Source: Cytobacillus oceanisediminis
GTDB taxonomy: Bacteria; Bacillota; Bacilli; Bacillales; Cytobacillaceae
Length of the DNA stretch: 64,000 nucleotides
Reading direction: 5' to 3'
NCBI RefSeq assembly: GCF_022811925.1
Contig: NZ_CP065511.1
Coordinates: 3,403,501 to 3,467,500 of the forward strand
Position numbers and translations under genes: made by a program. Position 1 is the first letter of the stretch; every line of letters starts with the position of its first letter. The notes beneath the pieces are model-generated. The model saw nothing but the letters and a program-made list of their open reading frames with translations. It was not told the DNA's origin and did not search any database. Shown piece after piece: positions 45,195 through 53,935 of this stretch.

Positions 45195-46659
45195 TCAAAT
45201 TCGCCTCCGTTGTGATTGCTTTTAAGGTTGCCCGGTTCAGGCCGTCAAAGGCCGGCTGAGTTAAAAGAATGTTAAACAGCTGTTCTTCATTATCAGCCAC
45301 ATTCAGCTTCAGCATGGAAGAAGCAAATTGGATAACCAGCTCTTTCTGGCTGTCAGGCACTTCCTGCACTTCCTCTTCCGGAACCTTTGGAGAATCTATA
45401 ATATTGCTTGGCGAGCCAAGCTGAATAAATTTAAGATACAAGTTTAATAGCTTTGCATTTTCATCATCCAGATTTTTAAGCAGTTCAGAAAGGATCGGAT
45501 GATTTCGGTTCAAAATAAATTGCGGGCCATCTTCGCTTCCTGATTGCTCCCATGTATTCAGGCTGCCTTTTATGGAAGGATTCCTTGGACCCGGCTGGGT
45601 GCGGAAATAGAATATATCTCTTGAAACTTTACGTGCAATGGATGAAATGGCCTCAAGCCTTCTTTTTGCATCTTCAGGCAGGTTAATGCCCGACTTTTTG
45701 ATATCCACCTGCCAGTCAGAGTCCGCAGCATTCGGAAGATCAATGCGCACCCTGGCAAGCTGTGAAGCTGCATCCTTCGGGAATAGACCCATCCAATCTC
45801 CGAAGTATAGAAGGCGATTTTCACGGTAAATATATAATCCCTGGTGATCACGCCAGCCTTTATACCCGCCCGCCTTCTTGTACTCCGGCTCTGTTAGATG
45901 AGAAGCATGCGGCAAAATAAAGTACTGTACTTTAATTCGGTTTTCATTGATCCTAAGCATCTGCATTTCGCCTTCCATGGTATTTGGATGATACCGCATG
46001 AAGGGATCCCATGGCACAATATCCTTTCCGTTAATGAACATCTCAACTTCGCTTTTTTCTAGAATCGAATGGAATACAAATTCTAGATGCCTATTAATCC
46101 GGGACACTTTATTATAGAAGCTGGTTTCTTTCAGCTTGCGTTTGCCGCCATAACCCATAAAGCGGTCAAGCTTATCAATGCAGACAATAGTTCCGCTTTC
46201 AGGTTCAATGTCACCCATTTTAGCTTTTACTTCTTCCGGTATCCTGGTGAAAAGCTGCCATTCATTGCATTCCGATACATGATCCAGGTCCCAGCATCTT
46301 TCGTTATAAACTCCATCTTTTTTGGACAGAACACTTAACCGTTTCCCTAGCGAAAAGGATGCAGTCTTTAAACCCATTCCAAATCGTCCGAGTTCATTTG
46401 CACCCCTTTTTGCTCTCGGATCCTTAGATCCAATATTCATGGCTGTCTGGAGCATCTCTTCATCCATGCCCGAGCCATTATCAGAAATTGTAATCATTCC
46501 ATCACTTTCGCCATAGGCGAAATTAATATGTATTTTAACTGCCCTTGCGTCCAGGCTATTGTCAACTAAATCAGCAATCGCTGTATTTGCATTATATCCA
46601 ATCGAACGAAGCGCTTGAATAACAGGCGCCGCAGAAGGTCTCGTCAGTACGGTTTCCAT
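45181..46659 (-). CDS. GHKL (MutL/Hsp90-like) ATPase
   Basis: 492 residues. N-box TAIADLVDNSLDARAVKI, G1 ISDNGSGMDEEML and G2 GRFGMGLKTASFSLGKRL form an intact Bergerat ATP site within residues 25-110. A transducer-like domain follows to about 350, then a helical tail. First gene of the Z1/PD-(D/E)XK/AIPR operon. In this setting the ATPase probably works as a nucleotide-driven clamp or sensor, as MutL does in mismatch repair. Confidence 0.9.
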   Translation of the reverse strand: METVLTRPSAAPVIQALRSIGYNANTAIADLVDNSLDARAVKIHINFAYGESDGMITISDNGSGMDEEMLQTAMNIGSKDPRAKRGANELGRFGMGLKTASFSLGKRLSVLSKKDGVYNERCWDLDHVSECNEWQLFTRIPEEVKAKMGDIEPESGTIVCIDKLDRFMGYGGKRKLKETSFYNKVSRINRHLEFVFHSILEKSEVEMFINGKDIVPWDPFMRYHPNTMEGEMQMLRINENRIKVQYFILPHASHLTEPEYKKAGGYKGWRDHQGLYIYRENRLLYFGDWMGLFPKDAASQLARVRIDLPNAADSDWQVDIKKSGINLPEDAKRRLEAISSIARKVSRDIFYFRTQPGPRNPSIKGSLNTWEQSGSEDGPQFILNRNHPILSELLKNLDDENAKLLNLYLKFIQLGSPSNIIDSPKVPEEEVQEVPDSQKELVIQFASSMLKLNVADNEEQLFNILLTQPAFDGLNRATLKAITTEANLIVRN

Positions 46660-46990
46660 TCGAATAACTCCGTTTCATTACTAGGTTTGTAACAATTATA
46701 ACAAAAATTTAATATATAAATAGGTAGAGATGGGGATTTACTTATTTTTACAGAGTGAAAAAAATTTTAATATAAAAGCTTATCGGAATGGAGTTCCAGA
46801 TCTTTATGTAAATAGACTATCAAAGAACCCTATCAAAAAATAAAAAGGGTCTTAAGAAAATAGATAATTTAGGTGAAAAAAGACAGAAATAAATTCTGTC
46901 TCTGTTCATTCCATAGATTTTGTGTTTTTTGAATGTGAGATGTTTTGAATTAAGGCAATCCATTAGTTCTTTCAGAAATCACCTCACATA
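46660..46990. other. Intergenic region upstream of the GHKL-Z1-AIPR operon
   Basis: AT-rich, with no gene seen. It should contain the operon promoter, but no element was clear enough to name. Confidence 0.3.
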
Positions 46991-46991
46991 A

Positions 46992-47160
46992 TCAGCCAAA
47001 AGCATCATCCACCCTAAACAAAACAGTAAAAGGAACCGACTCATTAAAATAATAAGCAGTCTCCCCCCTGTACTGAGTAACATCAATAATTTCAGGTATA
47101 TCTATTGATCTTAAAGTTACTCTCAGTCTTTCAATAGATTTGATAAAGGTGTTCTTTCAG
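46992..47160 (-). pseudogene. C-terminal remnant of an unrecognised gene
   Basis: The reverse strand reads TFIKSIERLRVTLRSIDIPE, then VTQYRGETAYYFNESVPFTV, then LFRVDDAFG and a stop at 46992. It is clearly protein-like but has no start and is open only for about 55 codons. The beta-rich style suggests a phage structural protein, a weak impression only. Confidence 0.4.
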
Positions 47161-47234
47161 CTAGCTCCTCGGGAGAACTTGAGAGAAATTAAATTATAGG
47201 CGATACACTTTGAGTCAGCCAAGACATAATAGTA

Positions 47235-48958
47235 TTAAAGAGAACCTACTTTTTCTATTTCTTTCTTCTTTTTCTCTTCTAGTTCTTCTTTAACTTTTTG
47301 TTCTATCAGTTCTTCAAACAAATCATCATAAGCTTCCTCTAAGTATATTTTACGAAACCTTTCACCAATCATGGTCTTTTCATCTCGTTTAACGATATGT
47401 TTATATAAATCTTTTACTAACTTTCTAGCTTCACCAAACTTATTTTCACCATCAGAAGTTTCATATATTATTTGATATATTGTTTCAGTTTTTTATCATT
47501 CGATACGTCACCAATACCTATGGCATTCTCAAAGTTTGATATTGAACAGAATATTCTCAGGTTTCTATCTCCCTTGAGTCTATATATTTTTTTACAATTC
47601 GTATGTTGAGCCTTTAAAGTGGAAGAAGAGTACCTTGTATGATTGTCCACATCATGTAAAACATCGTAATTTGAGTTAAACTGATTTAAAACTTTCATCA
47701 AGGTTCCAATTGTAGATTTACCCCTTGCACGAATAATATGTACGTTCTCATTCTCTAACTTAGCAAAATGTTTAAATGCAATATACTCCGTATCCCCTTC
47801 AACAATCAATACTTTATCTGCAAAGAAAAATTCATTAACATAAGAGTCTACATAGTTTAAAATTTTCATATTTTGAATATCATCATCATCAAATTGCTCG
47901 CTAATAGATTTATATAATTGAATTGCTTCTTTTTCACCAACACGGAAAACTTGAATAGAGGTATGTCTCTCAGATAAATCGATAAGTATTGGAGAATGGG
48001 TAGAAATCATTAGTGGCATTTTTTCACCGATTTTATATAGAGAACGACTTAATGCTCGAACTGCTTCTGGATGTAAGAAAGCTTCCGGTTCATCTATCAG
48101 TAATAATTTATTATCATTTTCACCCATGAGCTTTTTTTCTATCATGTTTTGAATGAGGTATATTAGACTCATCCGTTGTAAACCAGTCCCTTGATTTGCT
48201 AGTGGCATTTTAGCTTGTTTATTATTGTCAATATGAACACTTGAATTTGTTGACTTTAATATGTCTGTTGAAGAAAAGCCTTCACTCTCGCCACCTACTA
48301 CATTTAAGGATAAATGTTCGGTAGAAAATAGAACTCGCAAGTTATCCGAGACATCATTACTTACTTGTTCTAGAAGTTTATCAGTGCTTAATTTAAGTTT
48401 TCTTAAAAACTCAGGGTAAGACTTTCTGATTTGAGCATATTCCTGTGCTAATTGGAACATTTCTTTCTCTACTTCAGGGTCTCCATTAAAACCCTCAAGC
48501 TTTTGTAAATCGTTTTTGATTATCTCAGTATATATGTTTTGAATTAAATCGTTAATATCATCAGGTAACATTGATGGGGTAATATAAAATGGTTTATTGT
48601 TTAAAATTTCTTCTAAAGTGTTTTTCAATTTATGGTTGTTTTTAATTTCAACACCATTTTCATCATAAAAACTAGGAGCAGATTCCTCTTTATATTTCTT
48701 TACGATAGATATTTTATCTTCTTCAGACTCAAATACCGCTTTTAGGACAATGTTCTGCCCACGTGTAGAAAAACAATCATTAGGGATAGTTTTTGCCTTA
48801 GTCTCTTTTTGAAAAAAACAATTGATAGCTTCTAATACAGTTGATTTACCTGTATTATTTCTTCCAGTTAATATAGCAATTGAGTCTTTTGAAAAATCGA
48901 TGGTAAAGGTCTCTTTGAAAACCTTATAATTGGTTACACTAAAATTTGTTAATCTCAC
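47235..48958 (-). pseudogene. OLD-family ATP-dependent nuclease, with a frame break near the C-terminus
   Basis: An ABC-type ATPase plus Toprim nuclease, class 1 OLD. Walker A ILTGRNNTGKSTVLEAINCF, signature LANQGTGLQRMSLIYL, Walker B LLLIDEPEAFLHPEA, His-switch MISTHSPI, then Toprim VLIVEGDTEYIAF and LHDVDNHT. GTG at 48958 has AAGGGGGA upstream. The reading frame ends at 47468 just after an A run (coding strand, 47494-47489). One extra A would continue it for about 85 codons through IYETSDGENKFGEARKLVKD and IYLEEAYDDLFEELIEQKVK to 47235. Catalytic parts are intact either way, so the shorter protein may still work. No reverse-transcriptase or other partner gene lies beside it. Confidence 0.82.
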
Positions 48959-49177
48959 CAAACATTCCCCCTTTATATGTTGTTTAAATTCTACCATATA
49001 TACCCTTCTTTTTGAGTGCTGGTCATTACAAGAAATTATAAAATCAATAAAACACTATCATTGAGATAGGTACTCTATAGAAACAACCTATGTTCTCACA
49101 AAAAAAGAGTCTGCATTGAGCTAACTCTATATTAGTAAGAGATAAGAGGACCTAGTCCCCTCTTTAAATAACGTATT

Positions 49178-49458
49178 AACGCAGCCGGGATCAGTACCTT
49201 TCTTTCAGCTGTGATGATAGGTGCCAACACGCATATAGATGGGTTCTGTTCTTGGCGGGGTCTTTAAAATTGTGTTCTTATTCAGCTTGTTTAGTAATGA
49301 CGAGCATGACAAGCATTTTGAGCATCCTGGCCGTATCCTTTTTGGTTGGAGCGGTAATGGGTGCGCTCCCAGGCGGCGGTATGATTGGCGAGATGCTGAC
49401 CTTGAGTGTGTTTGGTTTTCCGCCAGTTAATGTGGCATTAAGTTATTTTGATAATTAA
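49178..49458 (+). pseudogene. Fragment of a dicarboxylate/amino acid:cation symporter gene
   Basis: The plus strand reads NAAGISTFLSAVMIGANTHI, then in another frame ILAVSFLVGAVMGALPGGGM with IGEMLTLSVFGFP. This is the late part of DAACS (GltP/DctA-like) symporters. Both ends are missing and the frame changes, so it is a relic. A hairpin terminator follows. Confidence 0.6.
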
Positions 49459-49474
49459 AACATTTTTAAAAACA

Positions 49475-49517
49475 ATAGCCTAATTCTTCGCTAAACATAT
49501 GAAGGGTTTAGGCTTTT
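49475..49517 (+). terminator. Terminator after the symporter remnant
   Basis: AGCCTAA (49477-49483) and TTTAGGCT (49507-49514) form a stem followed by TTTTTT. It is well preserved, although the gene it served is decayed. Confidence 0.75.
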
Positions 49518-49634
49518 TTATCTTTAAAAAAAGCAGAATTGGTACATGTTTATGCCAATATCCAAATAAGAGAAATAGCAGCCAATTCCCCTCACATGTT
49601 AAAATCCTAAATATATATTCTAGTAAAGGAATGA

Positions 49635-50729
49635 ATGGCTATTAATCTCCCTGACAAGGTGAAAAACCTGCCCTTAACTCCGGGCGTATATCTGATGAAG
49701 GATTCGCAGGGTCAAATTCTGTATGTGGGGAAGGCGAAAAATCTAAAGAATCGGGTTCAGTCTTATTTCCGGAACTCTAAAAATCATTCTCCAAAGATTA
49801 AAAAGCTGGTCAAACACTTAAGGGATTTTGACTATATCCTGACAGATACTGAATTCGAGGCTTTTATGCTTGAATGCCAATTAATTCAAAACATGAAGCC
49901 GCTATATAATCGAATGATGAAGAGTCCGCAGTCATTCATTTATATCTCGATCAGCCTTACCGGCAAGCACCGTAAGATTGATATTGCCTATAATCCCATT
50001 GAGAATGACGACAAGGCTTATTTTGGCCCTTTTACAAGCCGAAGCAATGTAGAAAGAGCTCTCCGGGGGTTAAAGGAATGCTTTAAGTTGAACTGCAGTA
50101 ACCCCAATGGAAAGAACACTGCTTGCCTGAATTATTCCTTAGGCTCCTGCCTTGGCCGGTGTCTTGGGGGGCCTGCGGAACAACAGTACAATGACATCCT
50201 GGACAGGTTTATCGGTTTTCTGAAAGGCACTGACATGAGTATTCTAGAGGACATGAATCAAATGATGTTGAATGCCTCTGAAGCATTTGATTTTGAAGCG
50301 GCATCCGCCTATCGGGATCATACACAGGCGGTAAGCTCCCTGTTAAAAAAAGAAAAAGTGATCGAATTCACCGAAGAGAATCATAATATCGTCGCTATCG
50401 AAAGATTAACAGATTCAACGAATAAACTTTTCCTTATTAAAAGGACGGATATTCTGTTCAGCCACAACTATGATGCAGCAGGCAACATTGAGGAAAAAAT
50501 AAAAACGAACATTTTAGCTTATTTTAAACAAGATGAAGCAAATGAAGCCCGAGACGTTAGCAGACATGAAATCGATGCTGCGCATATTGTTTACCGTTAT
50601 TTACACAGCGGCAGCTGCTCTTATCTCATCATTCCAGAAAACTGGCTGGACTCTGAGAATCATTCCACCCTGGATCTGGAACTAGAGGATTTACTAAATA
50701 ATCCTCAATACTTTCAGCCCCCTTTATAA
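49635..50729 (+). CDS. UvrC-like protein with GIY-YIG domain, lacking the C-terminal nuclease
   Basis: 364 residues. The GIY-YIG nuclease domain is at the N-terminus (PGVYLMKDSQGQILYVGKAK, Arg in LKNRVQSYF), followed by a UvrC-type cysteine cluster (CSNPNGKNTACLNYSLGSCL, then GRC) and a UVR motif (FDFEAASAYRDHTQAVS). UvrC proper is about 600 residues with an RNase H-like nuclease and HhH motifs; these are absent, so only one of the two incisions could be made, as for Cho proteins. ATG at 49635 follows AAAGGAA. It may be an auxiliary repair nuclease. Confidence 0.82.
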   Translation: MAINLPDKVKNLPLTPGVYLMKDSQGQILYVGKAKNLKNRVQSYFRNSKNHSPKIKKLVKHLRDFDYILTDTEFEAFMLECQLIQNMKPLYNRMMKSPQSFIYISISLTGKHRKIDIAYNPIENDDKAYFGPFTSRSNVERALRGLKECFKLNCSNPNGKNTACLNYSLGSCLGRCLGGPAEQQYNDILDRFIGFLKGTDMSILEDMNQMMLNASEAFDFEAASAYRDHTQAVSSLLKKEKVIEFTEENHNIVAIERLTDSTNKLFLIKRTDILFSHNYDAAGNIEEKIKTNILAYFKQDEANEARDVSRHEIDAAHIVYRYLHSGSCSYLIIPENWLDSENHSTLDLELEDLLNNPQYFQPPL

Positions 50730-50750
50730 AAATGAATAAGGGGGCTGTTT
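50715..50750. terminator. Bidirectional terminator between the UvrC-like gene and bioA
   Basis: CAGCCCCCTT (50715-50724) and AAGGGGGCTG (50738-50747) form a perfect ten-base stem; the first arm overlaps the end of the UvrC-like gene. Confidence 0.85.
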
Positions 50751-50780
50751 CTAATTACCTTCTCTTCGAATGGTTTTCTC

Positions 50781-52142
50781 TCAAACAAACGACTTTTTCT
50801 TTTCTGTCACCGCTTCAATCGAATCTCTCATGATTTGAATCATTTTCCTGATTTGATCATCAGTACTCGCCAGAGGCGGCATAAAGACGATTACATCCCC
50901 AAGCGGTCTTGTCAGCATGCCCCTTTTTCTCATTTCCAGTGTTGAATGATACCCCATTCGGCTTTCCCATGGGAAAGGCTTCCCTGTTTCTTTATCCTGA
51001 ACTAGCTCAATGCCGCACATCAGTCCTAATTGGCGGATGTCTCCTGCATGTTTGAGGCTTTTTAATGCAACTAATTCAGATTGAATGACTTCTGCTTTTC
51101 TTGCTGCCTGTTCTGCAAGGTTTTCTTTTTCATAGATTTTCAGGTTAGCCAAGGCTACTGCACATCCGAGCTGATTGCCTGTGTAGGAATGCCCATGGAA
51201 GAATGTTTTCATTTCTTCATATTCCCCATAAAACTCCTGATAAATTTCCTCTGTCGTGAGTGTGGCAGCCAGCGGGAGATAACCGCCTGTGATCCCTTTC
51301 GCAACGGTCATGATATCCGGCTGAACGCCTTCATGCTCGACTGCAAACATCTTTCCTGTCCGGCCAAAGCCTGTCGCGACCTCATCCACAATTAAAAGGA
51401 TATTAAATTCACGGCATAGCTCTTCTACCCCTTTAAGATAGCCACTAGGCATGACATTCATGCCGCCTGCTCCCTGGATAAGCGGTTCGAGTGTTATGGC
51501 TGCAATTTCTTCATGATGATCCCGGAAAATGGCTCTTAGGTCTGTTAATGCCCTTTCTTTAACTTCTGCTTCACCTGAATAAGGACTCCGGTATTGGAGA
51601 GGAAATGGAGCTTTTAAGGTTGGAAACATTAATGATCCATACACGCGGTGGAATAAATCAACATTCCCGATACTGATGGCTCCAATTGTATCTCCATGAT
51701 AATTGTTCGTGAGCGTGACGAATTTCTTTTTCTTTTGTTTTCCTTTATTTTGCCAATATTGATAGGCCATTTTGATGGCGATTTCTACTGAAGTTGCCCC
51801 GGAATCTGAATAGAATACCCGCTGCAAATTCTCCGGTGTGATCTCTATAAGCTTCTCAGCAAGCCGGATGGCAGGAACATTCGCTGCTCCTAAAAGTGTG
51901 GAATGAGCGATTAAATCAAGCTGCTCCATTATCGCCTCATTCAATTCCTTTTTCCGGTGGCCGTGCACATTTAGCCAAAGTGAGGAGTAGCCATCCAAAT
52001 ATTCTTTCCCATTAATATCTTTCAGAATGATCCCTTCCCCGCTTTCAATGATCAGCGGATCCCTCTCATAGTCTGTCATTTGTGTAAACGGAAGCCATAG
52101 ATGCTTCATGCTGCTTTCTAAAAGATTTGCCTGCTCTCTCAA
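50781..52142 (-). CDS. bioA: Adenosylmethionine-8-amino-7-oxononanoate aminotransferase
   Basis: 453 residues, a class III PLP aminotransferase making 7,8-diaminopelargonate in biotin synthesis. Visible are HLWLPFTQM near the start, [43 protein letters not shown] and the PLP Lys in [14 protein letters not shown]. The start is TTG at 52142, overlapping the bioD stop (TTGA) with GGAGGGGG upstream, so the two are translationally coupled. It is controlled by the BirA operator ahead of bioD. Confidence 0.94.
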   Translation of the reverse strand: MREQANLLESSMKHLWLPFTQMTDYERDPLIIESGEGIILKDINGKEYLDGYSSLWLNVHGHRKKELNEAIMEQLDLIAHSTLLGAANVPAIRLAEKLIEITPENLQRVFYSDSGATSVEIAIKMAYQYWQNKGKQKKKKFVTLTNNYHGDTIGAISIGNVDLFHRVYGSLMFPTLKAPFPLQYRSPYSGEAEVKERALTDLRAIFRDHHEEIAAITLEPLIQGAGGMNVMPSGYLKGVEELCREFNILLIVDEVATGFGRTGKMFAVEHEGVQPDIMTVAKGITGGYLPLAATLTTEEIYQEFYGEYEEMKTFFHGHSYTGNQLGCAVALANLKIYEKENLAEQAARKAEVIQSELVALKSLKHAGDIRQLGLMCGIELVQDKETGKPFPWESRMGYHSTLEMRKRGMLTRPLGDVIVFMPPLASTDDQIRKMIQIMRDSIEAVTEKKKSFV

Positions 52143-52834
52143 TTACTGTCCCCCTCCATTAGCTTTGAAAATAGATGTTCAAGCATTTCTGAATCACCAA
52201 AGGCAGATAATGGATTTTCTAGGTATGGGATCATCCCTAAAACAGGCACCTTGGTCATAAGCTCAATCATTCGTATGTTGTCCTGCTCAACCTTTGTATC
52301 CTCTATTGTCATCTGATTCATGATAATGCCGATCACATTTATCCCTTCTTGTTTTAATCTTTCAGCTGTCAGAACGGTGTGGTTGATTGTGCCTACCCCG
52401 GTCCTTGCCACAATCACAACTGGAGCGGACAGTTCTTTCATTAAATCAAGCATGTTGTATCCATCGTCCCTTAAAGGAACGATGACTCCGCCAGCACCTT
52501 CTATTAATACAAATTCATTCTCCCTTGACAGCCGCTGATAATGCTCAATGATCTTATTAACCTCTATTTCTATTTCCTCTTCCCTTGCTGCCAGATGCGG
52601 GGAGCATGGTTTTTTTAATAGATATGTAGTGGAAGCTGCTAATTCCGGATTGGCCAGTTTATAAAACTCAACATCTGGTGCGCAAAGCACGTCATGAATG
52701 ATTTCAGCTCCACTTTGCACAGGCTTATATGCAGCCGCCTGGATGCCTTTCTTTGTTAAATAGGCTAAAAGAAGAGCGGCAGCTGTGGTTTTTCCTGCAT
52801 CAGTATCTGTGCCTGTAATAAAGAGACTTCTAAT
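52139..52834 (-). CDS. bioD: Dethiobiotin synthetase, apparent ATT start
   Basis: 231 residues when started at ATT 52834. The P-loop [20 protein letters not shown] lies directly after that codon, as in all BioD proteins (usual opening M-R-G-F-F-I-T-G-T-D). The frame has no ATG, GTG or TTG between an upstream stop and the P-loop, yet a perfect GGAGG sits seven bases before the ATT. The next GTG (in the VQSGAE motif, 52720) would lose the ATP site. Later motifs are [10 protein letters not shown] and [12 protein letters not shown]. First gene of bioD-bioA, divergent from bioY. Confidence 0.9.
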   Translation of the reverse strand: MRSLFITGTDTDAGKTTAAALLLAYLTKKGIQAAAYKPVQSGAEIIHDVLCAPDVEFYKLANPELAASTTYLLKKPCSPHLAAREEEIEIEVNKIIEHYQRLSRENEFVLIEGAGGVIVPLRDDGYNMLDLMKELSAPVVIVARTGVGTINHTVLTAERLKQEGINVIGIIMNQMTIEDTKVEQDNIRMIELMTKVPVLGMIPYLENPLSAFGDSEMLEHLFSKLMEGDSN

Positions 52835-52851
52835 AAATATTCCTCCTTTTA

Positions 52852-52884
52852 TATGTTAACCATATTTACAATTAAGTTAACATA
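52852..52884. promoter_or_regulatory. BirA operator for bioD-bioA
   Basis: TATGTTAAC, 15 bases, GTTAACATA: perfectly symmetrical half-sites with the spacing of Bacillus BirA boxes. It lies 17 bases upstream of the bioD start. Confidence 0.88.
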
Positions 52885-52905
52885 TGAGAATATTATATTC
52901 AACTT

Positions 52906-52938
52906 ATTGTCAACTAAAAAATATTAATGGTTGACATA
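52906..52938. promoter_or_regulatory. BirA operator for bioY
   Basis: ATTGTCAAC, 15 bases, GTTGACATA: the same size and symmetry as the neighbouring site, with GTCAAC in place of GTTAAC. It ends 13 bases before the bioY start and overlaps its ribosome-site region, so BirA-biotinyl-AMP would shut off both directions. Confidence 0.8.
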
Positions 52939-52951
52939 AAAGGAGGCTCAT

Positions 52952-53533
52952 ATGAAAGATTTAAAGACTCAAGATTTGGTTCTTTGCGGCCTTTTTGCTG
53001 CTTTAATGGGCATGGGCGCAAATCTGTCCCCATTTCTCATGATCGGGAGTGTTCCTATTACTTTACAGCTTCTCTTTGCTATTTTAGCCGGGGCAGTGCT
53101 AGGGAGCAGAAAAGGATCAATTGCTATGCTGGTCTATGTGTTTGTTGGTTTAATAGGTGCACCTGTTTTTGCACAGTTTAAAGGAGGCCCTGCCCAGTTA
53201 TTAAGCCCGACCTTCGGCTTTGTGCTGTCTTTTGTGGCTGTTGCTTATGTTACTGGAAAATGGGTTGGGGATTCTCAACTAGTTAAACAAAAGCATTATT
53301 TAATGGCAGGAACTTTAAGCCTATTTTGCAACTACATAATTGGAACCAACTGGATGTATTTTGCTCTTCTTCTTTGGGCTGATGCACCGGCAGGATTTAG
53401 CTACCGTATGGCCTGGGGCTGGATGCTTGCCTATTTTCCTCTCGACCTGGCCGTAACGGCTTTATCCTTTTTCCTCGTTCCAAAGCTGAAACAGGCACTT
53501 AGAAGGACACATTATCTTAACACCGATATGTGA
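52952..53533 (+). CDS. bioY: Biotin transporter substrate-binding component
   Basis: 193 residues, the S component of an ECF-type vitamin transporter. It has six hydrophobic segments with family motifs LFAALMGMGANLSPF, ITLQLLFAILAGAVLGSRKG, GLIGAPVFAQFKGGPA and the C-terminal WGWMLAYFPLDLAVTAL. ATG at 52952 follows AAAGGAGG. Transcribed alone, divergent from bioD-bioA, under its own BirA operator. The ECF energising module must be elsewhere. Confidence 0.94.
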   Translation: MKDLKTQDLVLCGLFAALMGMGANLSPFLMIGSVPITLQLLFAILAGAVLGSRKGSIAMLVYVFVGLIGAPVFAQFKGGPAQLLSPTFGFVLSFVAVAYVTGKWVGDSQLVKQKHYLMAGTLSLFCNYIIGTNWMYFALLLWADAPAGFSYRMAWGWMLAYFPLDLAVTALSFFLVPKLKQALRRTHYLNTDM

Positions 53534-53557
53534 CAGCCATTTTGATTCTTCATGTAA

Positions 53558-53601
53558 AGGAGCCTAATCGACAGGTTATAAAAACCGCTGATTAGGCTCC
53601 T
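53558..53601. terminator. Strong hairpin after bioY
   Basis: AGGAGCCTAATC and GATTAGGCTCCT are perfectly complementary over 12 bases. There is no clear T run, so it may act as an RNA-stabilising stem as well as a stop. Confidence 0.6.
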
Positions 53602-53623
53602 CAATCGTGCTTAGGTTGTGAGC

Positions 53624-53654
53624 AAAAAAAAGAAACTGTTTTTCCAACAGTTTC
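53624..53654 (-). terminator. Terminator on the reverse strand
   Basis: On the reverse strand GAAACTGTT, five bases, AACAGTTTC and then TTTTTTTT: a compact perfect hairpin with a T run. It probably backs up the terminator at 53795 for the gene at 53936. Confidence 0.75.
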
Positions 53655-53794
53655 AACTTAATTATCCGTTTTCATCTTAATAATTTTTCCACTTATTAGA
53701 CTCTTCAGCCGACTGGGTTCTTCTTAGCTATCAGAGCCTCTTACTTGCTTTACTACACTAAAAGGGGCCCATGTTAGAAATCCTAATTTTATAT

Positions 53795-53837
53795 AAAAAG
53801 GCAAACTCACTACTTTTGTTGGCGAGTTTGTCTTTTT
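53795..53837. terminator. Terminator downstream of the 208-residue gene
   Basis: AAAAAGGCAAACTC and GAGTTTGTCTTTTT pair almost fully around a 15-base loop, giving T runs in both directions. It lies about 100 bases past the stop at 53936. Confidence 0.75.
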
Positions 53838-53935
53838 ATCGTTTTCAGGTTTCACTCGATATCTCGTACTAGATAAATCATTCTTAATTAAGGATGCGAT
53901 TGAAGTATTATGAAGTGATCTTTTACATTATGGAG

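Noticed and set aside
48959..48997. 13-codon N-terminal extension of the OLD nuclease
   Set aside because: The ribosome site AAGGGGGA lies within it, pointing to GTG 48958 as the start.
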